From assembly GCA_965116015.1 (NCBI GenBank), contig OZ220477.1, forward strand, positions 1,426,001 to 1,490,000: a stretch of DNA of 64,000 bases, in the 5' to 3' direction. Of this stretch, positions 8,368 through 17,801 are shown one piece after another. Position 1 is the first letter of the stretch. Every line of letters starts with the position of its first letter. The notes beneath the pieces were generated by a model, which had not been told where the DNA came from, made no database searches, and saw only the letters and a program-made list of their open reading frames with translations. The position numbers and the translations under genes are program-made. The DNA comes from S5-327 sp965116015. Lineage in GTDB: Bacteria; Chloroflexota; Dehalococcoidia; Lucifugimonadales; Australimonadaceae.

Positions 8368-9618
8368 ATGCAGCAAGCTCCCCGCGGAACCGCCGACATC
8401 CTGCCCGAGCAGCAGCGCTACTGGGCGTTCGTTCACTCGACTCTGACAGCCGCCGCGCACGCGTTCGGATATTCGCGCATCGACACTCCCATGTTCGAGG
8501 ACACGCGCCTCTTCACGCGCACGGTAGGCGAAGAGACTGACATCGTGCAGAAGGAGATGTACACCTTTGAAGACCGCGGCGGGCAGTCGCTCACGCTGCG
8601 CCCGGAGGGCACGGCGGCAGTCTGCCGCGCGTATATCGAGCACGGACTGCGCAATCAGACGCAGCCTGTGCGCCTCTTCTATATGTGCCCTATGTTCCGA
8701 TACGACCGCCCGCAAGCCGGACGGTACCGGCAGTTCCACCAGTTTGGGGTCGAGGCCATCGGAGATGGAAGCGCCGGCGTCGACCTCGAGGTAATCCAGT
8801 TGGCGATGGACAGTATGCAGCGACTGGGGCTCGGCGGCATGACGCTGGCGCTCAACACTATTGGCGACCAACAGGACCGCCCGAGGTACATCGAAGCGCT
8901 CCGTGAGCACTTCCGTTCGCACCTAAACCACCTTGGCAGAGACGACCGACGGCGTTTCGAGACAAGTCCTCTGCGGCTGCTCGACTCCAAAGAACTGGCC
9001 GGAGAGTCGTTCATGCAAACGGCTCCGCGCAGCACGGACTACCTCGGCCTGGAGGCCCAAGCCCACTGGGACGAGCTCTTGGGACATCTCGACGCAATCG
9101 AGCTGCCGTACCGGCTCGACCACACGCTCGTGCGCGGGCTTGACTATTACACGCGCACGGTATTCGAGGTGCATCCTGAACAGGGGGGGGCGCAAAGCGC
9201 CGTATGCGCCGGCGGGCGGTACGACGGCTTGATTGAGCAGATCGGCGGCAAACCCACGCCCGGGATCGGGTTCGCCGCAGGAATCGAACGGCTGATTATC
9301 AATCTCGCGGCGGAGGGAGCAGAGCCGCCAGAGGTCTTGCCAGCCCCTCTCGTCGTGGCGTATCGCGGCGCGGCTGCCAAAACAGCGGCCATCCGTCTCG
9401 CGATGGAGATCCGAGCAGAGGGAGGCAGCGCGACGCTCGCTCCAGACCGCAGCCTCAAGGCGCAGCTGCGATACGCATCAGGGATAGCGTCGCCCTGCGT
9501 CCTGATTCTCGGCGACGCCGAGCTCGCCAAGGGCATCGTCACCTGCCGCGATATGGCCGAAGGCAAGCAGCGCGAAATCCCCCTCGCCGACGCTCCGCGG
9601 TTGGTTCTTCGCTCCTGA
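8368..9618 (+). CDS. hisS: Histidine--tRNA ligase
   Basis: 416 residues, normal for bacterial HisRS. Class II motifs are clear: motif 1 region (FGYSRIDTPMFEDTRLF), motif 2 (TLRPEGTAAVCRAYI and MFRYDRPQAGRYRQFHQFG), the histidine-specific loop LVRGLDYYTRTVFE, and motif 3 (GGKPTPGIGFAAGIERL). The C-terminal 90 residues form the anticodon-binding domain. It charges tRNA-His in the cytoplasm. Divergent from relA. Downstream it converges with a lipoprotein gene, and a long stem-loop separates the two. Confidence 0.96.
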   Translation: MQQAPRGTADILPEQQRYWAFVHSTLTAAAHAFGYSRIDTPMFEDTRLFTRTVGEETDIVQKEMYTFEDRGGQSLTLRPEGTAAVCRAYIEHGLRNQTQPVRLFYMCPMFRYDRPQAGRYRQFHQFGVEAIGDGSAGVDLEVIQLAMDSMQRLGLGGMTLALNTIGDQQDRPRYIEALREHFRSHLNHLGRDDRRRFETSPLRLLDSKELAGESFMQTAPRSTDYLGLEAQAHWDELLGHLDAIELPYRLDHTLVRGLDYYTRTVFEVHPEQGGAQSAVCAGGRYDGLIEQIGGKPTPGIGFAAGIERLIINLAAEGAEPPEVLPAPLVVAYRGAAAKTAAIRLAMEIRAEGGSATLAPDRSLKAQLRYASGIASPCVLILGDAELAKGIVTCRDMAEGKQREIPLADAPRLVLRS

Positions 9619-9731
9619 GGAATCACGCGCAGCGGGCGATGCAGGATTCACTGTCACCGCTATGATTCAGGACTTCCTCACGGTGTGCTGAGTTCCCGCG
9701 TACGCATCGAGGACGAGAGACGGAGTGAGAA

Positions 9732-9767
9732 CATAGGTCGGCGAGAGAGTGCTCTCGCCGACCTATG
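9732..9767. terminator. Perfect 16-bp stem-loop between convergent hisS and lipoprotein gene
   Basis: The left arm 9732-9747 is exactly complementary to the right arm 9752-9767, with a 4-base loop (AGTG). It lies between two genes whose 3' ends face each other, so it most likely ends transcription from both sides. No clear U-tract follows on either strand, so termination may be inefficient or the hairpin may mainly protect 3' ends. Confidence 0.75.
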
Positions 9768-9794
9768 CGGTGCGCGTCTACGAACTGGCGACCG

Positions 9795-11108
9795 CTAGTT
9801 GACCGCCGGGAAATTGAGGTTAAGCCGGGATAGGCTACCCTTGAGGTTGAAAACGCGGGTCTCCGAGGCTTTCGCCCCGTTGAGCCAGAACTCGATGGGA
9901 GACGTTCTGTAGCGGTCTTCGCACGCTTGGACGGCGATGTTGTACGCGCCATCTGATCTGATGTCTGCATAAGTCCAGACATCACCGAGGCTGGAATTCA
10001 CTACTCTGGCGTAGATCTTGCTGTTAGTGGGGGGTGCGCCTCCGTCTACCGTGATCGTTCCGAAGTATGAAATCGGACGAGGCGGGATGGCGCGGCTAGC
10101 ACCCCTGCACTGTCTAACATCTGTGTTGATCTCGCCATTAATACGAGGAACAGCAGAGAGGAGGTCTGACGTGGTCAGGGCGTAGCTTTCATTGGGCAGG
10201 GCAATCTCGATGTCAACCATGAATTGCGGATCCATACGCATCCCACGTAGGTCGCCAAATTCGTCGACAACCGCACCACCTTCAGATCCAGTCGTGTGCC
10301 GCCCTCGCAATCGGAAGTAGGTGTAACCGTTCGCCACGCTCTGTCGCGAACCATCCACGGAGGTGTTGTTGATAATGGGCATCGTCGCGCCTCTGCCGTA
10401 CTGAATCGTGGCCAATTCCTTGCCAACCTGCGGCACGGAGGTGTCGCCGCGCTCCACAACGGCGAACTCTCCTTGCGCGTTCACCATGCGGAAAAGGGCG
10501 ATGTTGGTGTCGTCGTCGCGTCCGACGACCCAGGCCTCCCCGGTCATTCCTTCGGAAGTTGCGTACTGGACGGTCGGCGCTCTGCCAAGGTTGGATGTTG
10601 TGGTGATGATGAGTCCGGACGGCTCGAGCACAATGCCGGACCACGTGCTGGCGCCGTTAGTGAGCCTGACAACGCCATGTGAGGCGGTCATCGATCCGGT
10701 TCTGAGATCGGCTACCGGGGTTGGAGTAGGCGGGGGGACAGGCGTCGGGGTTGGAGTGGGCGGCTCCGATGGAATCGGCGTGGGGGTTGGCATCGGAGTT
10801 GGAGTGAACGTGGCGGTCGGCTCTGGCGTGGGGGTCGGCATCGGAGTTGGAGTGAACGTGGCGGTCGGCTCCGGTGTGGGCGTCGCCGTCGGGGTGGGCG
10901 TCGCTGTGGCAGTCGGGGTAAACGTGGGAGTTGGCTCCGGCGTAGGCGTGTTTGTGGGAACCGGCGTATGGGTAGGGGTTGGCGTGTGCGTCGGCGTGGG
11001 GGTCGGGGGCTCGACGACGGGAGTCGGCGTTTCGTTGCCGCACGCGGCTACGAGCGCCAAAGCGATGATGAATGCAGGCGCTATCAGCGCAAGAGGGAAG
11101 TTCCTCAT
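9795..11108 (-). CDS. Secreted lipoprotein: Pro/Thr repeat stalk plus degenerate trypsin-like domain
   Basis: 437 residues. Residues 1-23 are a lipoprotein signal (hydrophobic core, then LVAAC with C23 as the lipid-anchored residue). Residues 27-132 are a Pro/Thr-rich stalk built of PTPTP-type repeats, including a 16-residue unit whose DNA repeats with a 48-bp period near 10779-10874. Residues about 137-320 look like a chymotrypsin/DegP fold: GIVLEPSGLIITT, DDTNIALFRM and TGSEGGAVVDEFGDLRGM. The usual catalytic His position reads TSN (around 171-173) and the usual GNSGG reads GSEGG (274-278), so His and Ser both appear lost and only the Asp region remains. The last 100 residues form a separate b-rich domain (ISYFGTITVDGGAPP). 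Probably a surface-bound, non-enzymatic binding protein. Family assignment of the middle domain is inference. Confidence 0.75.
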   Translation of the reverse strand: MRNFPLALIAPAFIIALALVAACGNETPTPVVEPPTPTPTHTPTPTHTPVPTNTPTPEPTPTFTPTATATPTPTATPTPEPTATFTPTPMPTPTPEPTATFTPTPMPTPTPIPSEPPTPTPTPVPPPTPTPVADLRTGSMTASHGVVRLTNGASTWSGIVLEPSGLIITTTSNLGRAPTVQYATSEGMTGEAWVVGRDDDTNIALFRMVNAQGEFAVVERGDTSVPQVGKELATIQYGRGATMPIINNTSVDGSRQSVANGYTYFRLRGRHTTGSEGGAVVDEFGDLRGMRMDPQFMVDIEIALPNESYALTTSDLLSAVPRINGEINTDVRQCRGASRAIPPRPISYFGTITVDGGAPPTNSKIYARVVNSSLGDVWTYADIRSDGAYNIAVQACEDRYRTSPIEFWLNGAKASETRVFNLKGSLSRLNLNFPAVN

Positions 11109-11279
11109 AAGACGCTCTCACCTTTGAACGAGTACATGACTAAACTATACAGGCAGCTTTGGGTTGGCCGCTCCATGCTCCGGCTACGGGTTTCCCTTAT
11201 TTTTACTGCCCCGAAAGCTCCCGGCCGCTCCCCTCTTGTCCTCGTTCGTCCAGCGCGCGAGGCTAGAGGAGACGTGTGC

Positions 11280-11285
11280 TATACT
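11280..11285 (+). promoter_or_regulatory. -10 element upstream of prfA, followed by an 11-C tract
   Basis: TATACT at 11280-11285 lies 52 bases before the GTG start of prfA. An uninterrupted run of 11 cytosines follows at 11293-11303, inside the predicted untranslated leader. Such runs can slip during replication or transcription, but here the run is outside the reading frame. Confidence 0.4.
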
Positions 11286-11337
11286 GGCGCTGCCCCCCCC
11301 CCCGCAGCCGGGGATCATTGCGAGGATCGGACTTCCC

Positions 11338-12423
11338 GTGTTTGAGCGACTCGAAAACCTGCTGAAACGCAGCGAGGAAATCGACGAGATCTTCGGCAGC
11401 CCGGAATCGGGGTATTCGCTGGAGCAGCTAAACAAGCTCGCGAAGGAACGCGCCGATCTTCAGCCTGTGGTGACTGCCTATCAGCAGCTGCAAGCCGCCA
11501 ACGCGGAGCTTGCCGACGCCCGAATGCTCGCCAGCGACGACGATCCCGATGTGGCTGAGATGGCGCGCGAGGAAGCTGCTCGCTTCGCGGCGGAAACCGA
11601 GCGGTTGGAGTCTGAGCTTCGCGCGGCCCTCGTTCCGACAGACCCTCACGACAGCAAGAACGCCATTCTGGAGATTCGCGGAGGAACAGGGGGCGACGAG
11701 GCTGCGTTGTTCGCCGGCGATCTGCTCCGTATGTATCAGCGTTACGCGCAGCGGCATGGCCTGCAAGTCGAGATCATCAGCGCCAGCGGCACAGAGGGCG
11801 GGGGGTTCAAGGAGGTTGTCTGTTCTGTTGCAGGTCAGGGAGCGTACCGGCTGTTGAAGCATGAGAGCGGCGTGCACCGCGTGCAGCGTGTGCCCACGAC
11901 CGAGGCGCAGGGGCGCATCCACACTTCTACTGCGACGGTGGCCGTGCTGCCTGAAGCCGACGAGGTGGATGTCTCCATCCGACCTGAGGACCTCCGTATC
12001 GACATCTTCCATTCCGGCGGTCCGGGCGGCCAAAACGTGAACAAGGTGGCGACAGCAGTTCGCGTTGTGCACGCGCCAACAGGCATCGTTGTCGTGTCTC
12101 AAGGCGAGCGGTCGCAGCTGCGCAACAAGAACGAGGCGCTCGCGGTGCTGCGGTCGCGGCTCTACGAGCAGCAGCTGCAGGAACAACAGGCGCATGCATC
12201 GGCGACACGGCGCTCACAGGTGGGAAGCGGCGAACGATCGGAGAAAGTGCGCACTTATAACTTCCCACAAGACCGCCTCACCGACCACCGCATCGGCATG
12301 TCTATCCACGGGCTGCAGGAAGTGATGAACGGCGCCGGCCAGTTCGATGCTCTTGTGCAAGCCCTGCTGCAGGACGAGCAGACGCGACTGCTGGAAGAAA
12401 GCGGCGAGGACAGCGCAGCCTGA
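11338..12423 (+). CDS. prfA: Peptide chain release factor 1
   Basis: 361 residues from the GTG at 11338, preceded by GAGGAT. The open frame continues upstream, but the RF1 N-terminus (VFERLENLLKRSEEIDEIF) starts here. The GGQ peptidyl-tRNA hydrolysis motif is in SGGPGGQNVNKV. The stop-codon recognition tripeptide region HRVQRVPTTEAQGR fits the RF1 type (P-x-T), meaning UAG/UAA recognition, and not RF2 (SPF). The protein directly precedes prmC, the methyltransferase that modifies the GGQ glutamine, as in many bacteria. Confidence 0.96.
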   Translation: MFERLENLLKRSEEIDEIFGSPESGYSLEQLNKLAKERADLQPVVTAYQQLQAANAELADARMLASDDDPDVAEMAREEAARFAAETERLESELRAALVPTDPHDSKNAILEIRGGTGGDEAALFAGDLLRMYQRYAQRHGLQVEIISASGTEGGGFKEVVCSVAGQGAYRLLKHESGVHRVQRVPTTEAQGRIHTSTATVAVLPEADEVDVSIRPEDLRIDIFHSGGPGGQNVNKVATAVRVVHAPTGIVVVSQGERSQLRNKNEALAVLRSRLYEQQLQEQQAHASATRRSQVGSGERSEKVRTYNFPQDRLTDHRIGMSIHGLQEVMNGAGQFDALVQALLQDEQTRLLEESGEDSAA

Positions 12424-12452
12424 ACTCACCGATTCTGACGCTCGGTCGCCTA

Positions 12453-13277
12453 GTGCGCAAGACTGCCACGCGCCTCGAGACCGCCGGCATTGCCGACGCA
12501 AGTCTCGAGGCCGACCTCATCTGGATGACCGTGCTCGGGGTTGACCGCGTCCGCCTCTACGCCGCATTCAACGCCCCACCCCCCGCCGAAAGCGCAACGC
12601 CGGCGGAATCGCTCATCGCCCGACGCCTCGCCCGAGAGCCGATGGCCTACTTGATGGGCAAGCGGGAGTTCTACGGCGTGGAAATCGTCGTGGGTCCTGG
12701 CGTGCTTATCCCACGCCCTGACACCGAAACGGTGGTCGAGGAGACGCTGCGGCTAGTGGAGAGCATCAGCTCCCCGCGCATAGCGGATGTTGGCTGCGGC
12801 AGCGGCGCAATCGCAATCGCGATCGCGCGATTGCGCTCCGACGCTACGGTCTACGCGCTGGACGTGGCGCCGCGCGCGCTGGAGCTGACGGCGCTCAACG
12901 CGTCGGAGAACGGGGTTGCCGACAGAGTGCGCGCGCTGAAGAGCGACCTGCTTACGGCGCTCCCTTGCCCGGCGCACGTCATCGCGGCGAACCTCCCTTA
13001 TGTGCGGTCGGATGAGCTGCCGACGCTGGACCCTGAGGTGCGGCTGTTCGAGCCGCGTGAAGCGCTCGACGGCGGCGATGACGGGCTAACGCTCATCCGC
13101 CGGCTGCTCGCCCAAGCGCAAGGGCGGCTGCGTCTGAGCGGAGCTCTCGTGCTCGAGATGGCTCCGCCGCAGATTGAGGCAGCGAAGCGCAGCGCCGCGT
13201 CGTGCTTGCCAGGATCGGTCTCCCGCATCGTCCGCGACCTTGCAGGCCGCGACAGGGCGCTGGTCGTGGAGACATAA
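12453..13277 (+). CDS. prmC: Release factor glutamine methyltransferase PrmC (start uncertain)
   Basis: At least 274 residues. The Rossmann methyltransferase core has ADVGCGSGAIAIAIA (SAM binding) and the NLPYV motif that binds the target glutamine. It methylates the GGQ glutamine of RF1/RF2, and prfA is immediately upstream. The start is doubtful: the frame is open back to the prfA stop, and the extra codons (LTLGRLVRK) resemble the usual PrmC N-terminus. The GTG at 12453 is the first standard start, but a non-canonical ATT or CTG between 12420 and 12435 may be the true one. The gene ends 13 bases from the end of the convergent Lon-like gene. Confidence 0.92.
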   Translation: MRKTATRLETAGIADASLEADLIWMTVLGVDRVRLYAAFNAPPPAESATPAESLIARRLAREPMAYLMGKREFYGVEIVVGPGVLIPRPDTETVVEETLRLVESISSPRIADVGCGSGAIAIAIARLRSDATVYALDVAPRALELTALNASENGVADRVRALKSDLLTALPCPAHVIAANLPYVRSDELPTLDPEVRLFEPREALDGGDDGLTLIRRLLAQAQGRLRLSGALVLEMAPPQIEAAKRSAASCLPGSVSRIVRDLAGRDRALVVET

Positions 13278-13290
13278 CGCCCCCACTGCG

Positions 13291-15822
13291 TTACGCTTGC
13301 ATTGTAGGCGGGACAGGCGGTTCGCCGGGGCCTTCCCGTCGATCGCGTTCGCGGAGGTCGTCGTCAGGGCTGTCTGCGAACGAACGATCAGGGGCTGAGG
13401 GCTGACGGGGGCGCTGCGGCGCATCGCGGAGCAGCGAGTCCATCTGCGCGAGCGTATCCATCACACGGGCGTTGATGCTCCCTTCCGGATAGCGCTCGTC
13501 GGTATCCTCTTCGCCGGCGGCGACCCCCATCAAGAGTTCTATGCCCTCCTCGACATTCTCGATAGCGTACACGTGGAAGAGTCCGTTGCGCACAGCGTCA
13601 GTCACTTCGTCGTTCAGCACGAGGTTGCGGACGTTGGAAGCGGGAATGATGACGCCTTGCCTGCCGGTGAGGCCGCGGGCCTTGCACGTCTCGAAGAACC
13701 CTTCAATCTTGCAGGTAACGCCGCCGACAGCCTGCACGCGGCCTTGCTGGTCGATGGAGCCAGTCACGGCGAGACATTGGGAAATCGGGGCCTTCGCCAA
13801 GCTGGAGATCAGCGCATAGAGTTCCGTGCTGGACGCGGAGTCGCCATCCACTTCTTCGTAGGTCTGCTCGAAGGCGACGTTAGCGCGGAAGGAGAGGGCT
13901 GCCGATGCGCCGTACTTGCCCATAAGGTAGCCCATCAGAATCTGAAAGCCCTTGGAATGGATGCGTCCGCTCATACGGCTCGCCTGCTCAGCGTTGGCAA
14001 GCTCTCCTCGGCCCAGCGCAATCCGCGCGGTGACGCGTGACGGCCGCCCGAACGAGTAGTCGCCCATATCGATAACAGCCAAGCCGTTGATCTGCCCAAC
14101 GACAGCGCCGTCGACGTCGATGTGGACTGCGCCGTCGTTATAGAGGTCCTGCACGCGCTCCTCGATGCGATTCGAGCGGCTCCGCGCCTCGTCGATCGCC
14201 GCTTGCACGTGCTCGCGCGTAACGATGTCGCTGCCGACCTTCCCCGCCCAGAAGCTTGCCTCGACGATGAGGTCGGAGATGCTGGCGAAGCGCGCGCTGA
14301 GCCGTCCCTGGTCTTCGACCAAGCGCACGGACTGCTCAATGATGCGGGCGACCCCTGATGCTTCGAAGTGAAGCAAGCCCTCTTCCTGAACACGGTTCAC
14401 GACAAACGAGGCATACCGCCGTATGCTCTCGGCGTTCAGCGGCATATCGCCGGCGAAGTCTGCTCGCACCTTGAACAGCTTCGGGTAGTCCTCGTCGTAG
14501 AGCAGCAGCGAACGAGCGAGGCGCGGGTTGCCGATGAGCACGACCTTCACGTCGAGCGGCATCGGCTCTGGCTCGATGGTTGCCGTCGGCACGAGGGCAA
14601 CCTGCTCGCCGAGGCTTTCGATGCGAGCCTCGCCGCTCTGGAGCGCTTGCTTCAGGCTAGGCCACAGCGCCGGCGCAGCAAGGAGGTCTTTCGCCTGAAA
14701 CACCAGGAATCCGCCATTGGCGCGTTGCAGGGAGCCTGCCCTGAGCGAAGTGAAGTCGGTTGTCATCACGCCGTTGCGCAGGGAGTGGTCGGCTTTGCCG
14801 AACACGTTGTAGTGAGTGGGGCTGTGCTCGAACACCACGGGGACGCCATTCGTGCGAGAGTGGTCGACAAACACATTGACCAGGTAGCGGAGGCTCCACG
14901 CCTGCCGCTCCGCCCGCGCGAATTCGGAGGCTGGCGCCGCCTCCTCAGGGGCAGCGAACAACATATGGATGTTGTCCAGCATATCGGCGCACGCCTCACT
15001 GAAGTAGTCAAGGGCCTCGGGGTTTTCCTCGTACGTCTCACGCAGCTCAGCGAACAACGGCTGCAGAACGAATGCCGCGGCGTCGCGCCGAGCGGCAATC
15101 TGAACGCGACGCGCTTCACGCTCGATGAGGCGCAACTCGCCTACTTGCGAGGCAATGAACTCCTGCATCTCAGCTTGACGCCGTTGCAAGTCCTGCGCTT
15201 CCTCGAGAGAGAGCTTGCCGAGCTCTTCGGCTGTCAGGGGAGCGCCGTCGGGGTTCACCGGAATCGCCTGAATGCCGACATCGCTCACTATCAGCGTCAT
15301 CCCGCGGCGCGCCGCCTCCTCGGCCATTCGAGCGCGAACGGCATTGTGGCGTTCTTGGATTCCGCCCAGCGCCTCCATTCGGCGCCGGTACTCTTCGCTC
15401 TCGACGGCGCGCGGAGCGCGGGCAAGGGCCTCGGCGGTAAGTTCGGCCATGTCGCGTTCGAGCTGACGGCCCATCCCTGCTGGAAGGCTGATGCCGCGCG
15501 GTCGCATCGGGTCGCGGAAGTTGTAGACGTAGACCCAATCGTTGGGCGTGGGCCCCTTTGCTGCAGTGCGGCGCAGAAGCGCGCGCAGCGTTGTTGAGCG
15601 TCCGCTGCCGGGTTCGCCGGCGACGAAGATGTTGAAGCCGCCCTGCTCGACGCCGAGACCGAATTCGAGCGCACGCAGGGCGCGATCCTGCCCAATGGCT
15701 CCTTCAAGCGGCGGAACTTCGCGCGTCGTCGCAAACCCAAGCTCGGTTTCATCAATGCGAACCGTCAGCCGTTCAATGGGCGTTCGCAGCCGCGACGCGA
15801 GGCTGTTTGAGGGAAAGGTCAT
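13291..15822 (-). CDS. Lon-like ATP-dependent protease (LonB-type, AAA_32 + Lon_C)
   Basis: 843 residues from the ATG at 15822, chosen because GGAGG lies 8 bases upstream and homology starts at once. An N-terminal LonB-like region includes the Walker A VAGEPGSGRSTTLR (about residue 70). A long coiled-coil-like insertion follows (EEAQDLQRRQAEMQEF). The Walker B region is near NGGFLVFQAKDLL. The C-terminal Lon protease domain has the catalytic Ser in VDGDSASSTELYAL and Lys in GGVTCKIEGFFE. This family (COG1067) degrades misfolded or regulatory proteins in the cytosol; the exact substrates are not known. It stands alone, convergent with prmC and divergent from menB. Confidence 0.9.
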   Translation of the reverse strand: MTFPSNSLASRLRTPIERLTVRIDETELGFATTREVPPLEGAIGQDRALRALEFGLGVEQGGFNIFVAGEPGSGRSTTLRALLRRTAAKGPTPNDWVYVYNFRDPMRPRGISLPAGMGRQLERDMAELTAEALARAPRAVESEEYRRRMEALGGIQERHNAVRARMAEEAARRGMTLIVSDVGIQAIPVNPDGAPLTAEELGKLSLEEAQDLQRRQAEMQEFIASQVGELRLIEREARRVQIAARRDAAAFVLQPLFAELRETYEENPEALDYFSEACADMLDNIHMLFAAPEEAAPASEFARAERQAWSLRYLVNVFVDHSRTNGVPVVFEHSPTHYNVFGKADHSLRNGVMTTDFTSLRAGSLQRANGGFLVFQAKDLLAAPALWPSLKQALQSGEARIESLGEQVALVPTATIEPEPMPLDVKVVLIGNPRLARSLLLYDEDYPKLFKVRADFAGDMPLNAESIRRYASFVVNRVQEEGLLHFEASGVARIIEQSVRLVEDQGRLSARFASISDLIVEASFWAGKVGSDIVTREHVQAAIDEARSRSNRIEERVQDLYNDGAVHIDVDGAVVGQINGLAVIDMGDYSFGRPSRVTARIALGRGELANAEQASRMSGRIHSKGFQILMGYLMGKYGASAALSFRANVAFEQTYEEVDGDSASSTELYALISSLAKAPISQCLAVTGSIDQQGRVQAVGGVTCKIEGFFETCKARGLTGRQGVIIPASNVRNLVLNDEVTDAVRNGLFHVYAIENVEEGIELLMGVAAGEEDTDERYPEGSINARVMDTLAQMDSLLRDAPQRPRQPSAPDRSFADSPDDDLRERDRREGPGEPPVPPTMQA

Positions 15823-15949
15823 TTGCTGTCCTCCGGCAGCTAGCCAGGGTCCACGCTGTGGAGTGTACCCGTCTAGTTCTACAGGGCGCCCGTACCCATG
15901 GAAGCGCAGCTTGCGCGGTCGGGAGAGCGCGGGTGGTAACCTACGCGCT

Positions 15950-16746
15950 ATGCCGTACACCGACATCCTCTACGAACAGTCCGCCGGCGTCGCCACAATC
16001 ACGATCAACAGGCCAGAGACGCGCAACGCGTTCCGCCCACTCACTGTAGCCGAACTGATCGCCGCGTTCCGATGCGCATGGGAGACGATGCTGTTGGCGT
16101 TGTTGTGCTAACCGGCGCGGGCGACAAGGCGTTCTGCAGCGGCGGCGATCAGAAGCTGCGCGGCAAGGACGGCTATCAGGGCGCCGCTGGCCATACGAAG
16201 CTGCGCATCACCGAGCTCCACGCCGTAATCCGAATGATCCCAAAGCCGGTGATCGCCGCAGTGAACGGCTACGCCATCGGCGGTGGGCATGTGCTCCACG
16301 TCATCTGCGACCTCTCCATAGCGTCCGAGAACGCTATCTTCGGTCAGAGCGGGCCGAAGGTTGGCAGCTTCGACGCAGGGTTCGGCACGATATTCCTAGC
16401 GCGTGTCGTGGGCGAGAAGAAGGCCCGTGAGATCTGGTACTTGTGCCGTCAGTACTCAGCGCAAGAGGCGCTCGGGATGGGCCTCGTGAACAAAGTCGTT
16501 TCCCCGGGGGAGCTGATGGCGGAGACGCGCGCCTGGGCCGACCGTATGCTGGAGATGAGCCCGACCGCGCTGCGGTTCTTGAAAGCGTCGTTCAATCAGG
16601 ACACGGACTGGGCGTACGGACTGCAACAAATGGCGCACGGAGCCGTGCATCTGTTCTACAGCACCAGCGAGGCGGAAGAGGGCGTCCGCGCCTTCAACGA
16701 GAAACGCCCGCCAGACTTCAGCCCGTACCGCAAGCAGGGTTGGTGA
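15950..16746 (+). pseudogene. menB: 1,4-dihydroxy-2-naphthoyl-CoA synthase, MenB, broken by one frameshift
   Basis: The first frame, from an ATG at 15950, encodes ITINRPETRNAFRPLTVAEL and then runs into a stop at 16111. The sense continues in another frame from about 16081 (GDDAVGVVVLTGAGDKAFC) to 16746. A single missing base near 16080-16084 explains this; restoring it gives a continuous crotonase of about 265 residues. MenB features are CSGGDQK, GYAIGGGHVLHV, GPKVGSFDAGFG, WYLCRQY and the C-terminal FNEKRPPDFSPY. MenB closes the naphthoquinone ring in menaquinone synthesis. menA follows directly, which supports the assignment. The break could be a real mutation or a sequencing/assembly error; the rest of the gene shows no decay, so error or a very recent event is likely. 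Confidence 0.85.
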
Positions 16747-16813
16747 GGCGTTCCTAGACGCGTTCCCGCTCCCACTGCCTAGATGACAGGGTCAGCGCAC
16801 AGACACAGTTGGC

Positions 16814-17722
16814 ATGACATCCGCCGCCGCCCCACAATCGCAGATTGTCTCCTGGTTCTGGGCTGCGCGGCCATTCTCCCTTTCGGCGTCCGCTGCTCCC
16901 GTGCTGGCGGGATCGGCTCTAGCGGCAACAGCAGGAGCAATCGACTGGGCGCTGTTCGCCCTTGCGCTGACAGGATCGACAGCTATCCAGATTGGCACGA
17001 ACCTGACTGACGAGTACGCGGACCATAAGAAGTCGGGGGGAGCGGGAAAGTTCCTCGCGCCGCACAAAGTGATCCAGCGAGGGCTGCTGTCGGAGCGCGC
17101 TGTTGCGCTGGGAATGGCGGCGTCGTTCGGATACGGAATAGCGGCAGGCCTAGCGATCACGGCGCAGGTCGGGTGGCCGATTCTGGCGGTGGGATTGGCG
17201 AGCGTAGCAGTCGCGTACCTCTACGCAGGGGGGCCAAAACCGCTGGGAGCACTGGGGCTCGGCGAGCCGGTTGTATTCGTGTTTATGGGGCCTTTGATGG
17301 TGATGTCCGCCTACTACGTGCAGCAAGAGACAGTTACTGCGTCATCGTTCTACGTGTCGCTGCCGGTAGCCTTCATCGTCACCGCGATTTTGCACGTGAA
17401 CAACCTGCGCGACATCGCGGAAGACCAGGCGGCGGGGAAGCGAAGCATCGCTGCGTCGATAGGCGTAACAGCGTCGCGCTGGCTCTACGCAGCTCTCCTT
17501 GCCTGCGCCTACCTTGCAATCGCGGGAGTGGTAGTGGCAGGACTTGCCAGCCCCTGGGCGCTGTCGGGACTCGCGCCGTTGCCGTGGGCCATAGGAGCGG
17601 CGCGAGCATTGTTCGCCGCAGAGGAGCGCGCCGTGATGAATCGAATCCTGGTGCGAAGCGCAAAGCTGCACGGGTGGACCGGCCTGATGCTCGCTGCAGG
17701 GCTATACGCTTCATCTTGGTAG
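16814..17722 (+). CDS. menA: 1,4-dihydroxy-2-naphthoate prenyltransferase, MenA (UbiA family)
   Basis: 302 residues, hydrophobic, with about eight to nine predicted membrane helices. The first Asp-rich motif is NLTDEYADHKKSGG (prenyl diphosphate and Mg binding) and the second is NNLRDIAEDQAAGKRS. It attaches the polyprenyl chain to 1,4-dihydroxy-2-naphthoate in the membrane, the step after MenB, whose frameshifted gene ends 67 bases upstream. Together they show that the organism makes, or recently made, menaquinone by the classical route. Confidence 0.92.
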   Translation: MTSAAAPQSQIVSWFWAARPFSLSASAAPVLAGSALAATAGAIDWALFALALTGSTAIQIGTNLTDEYADHKKSGGAGKFLAPHKVIQRGLLSERAVALGMAASFGYGIAAGLAITAQVGWPILAVGLASVAVAYLYAGGPKPLGALGLGEPVVFVFMGPLMVMSAYYVQQETVTASSFYVSLPVAFIVTAILHVNNLRDIAEDQAAGKRSIAASIGVTASRWLYAALLACAYLAIAGVVVAGLASPWALSGLAPLPWAIGAARALFAAEERAVMNRILVRSAKLHGWTGLMLAAGLYASSW

Positions 17723-17801
17723 GCGAATTCGGTCGGCTTACAGACGCAGGCAAGGGAAAGGCTCTCATAAGTTGCTGAGAGCGGAGTGGTAGACTTGCGG
17801 C

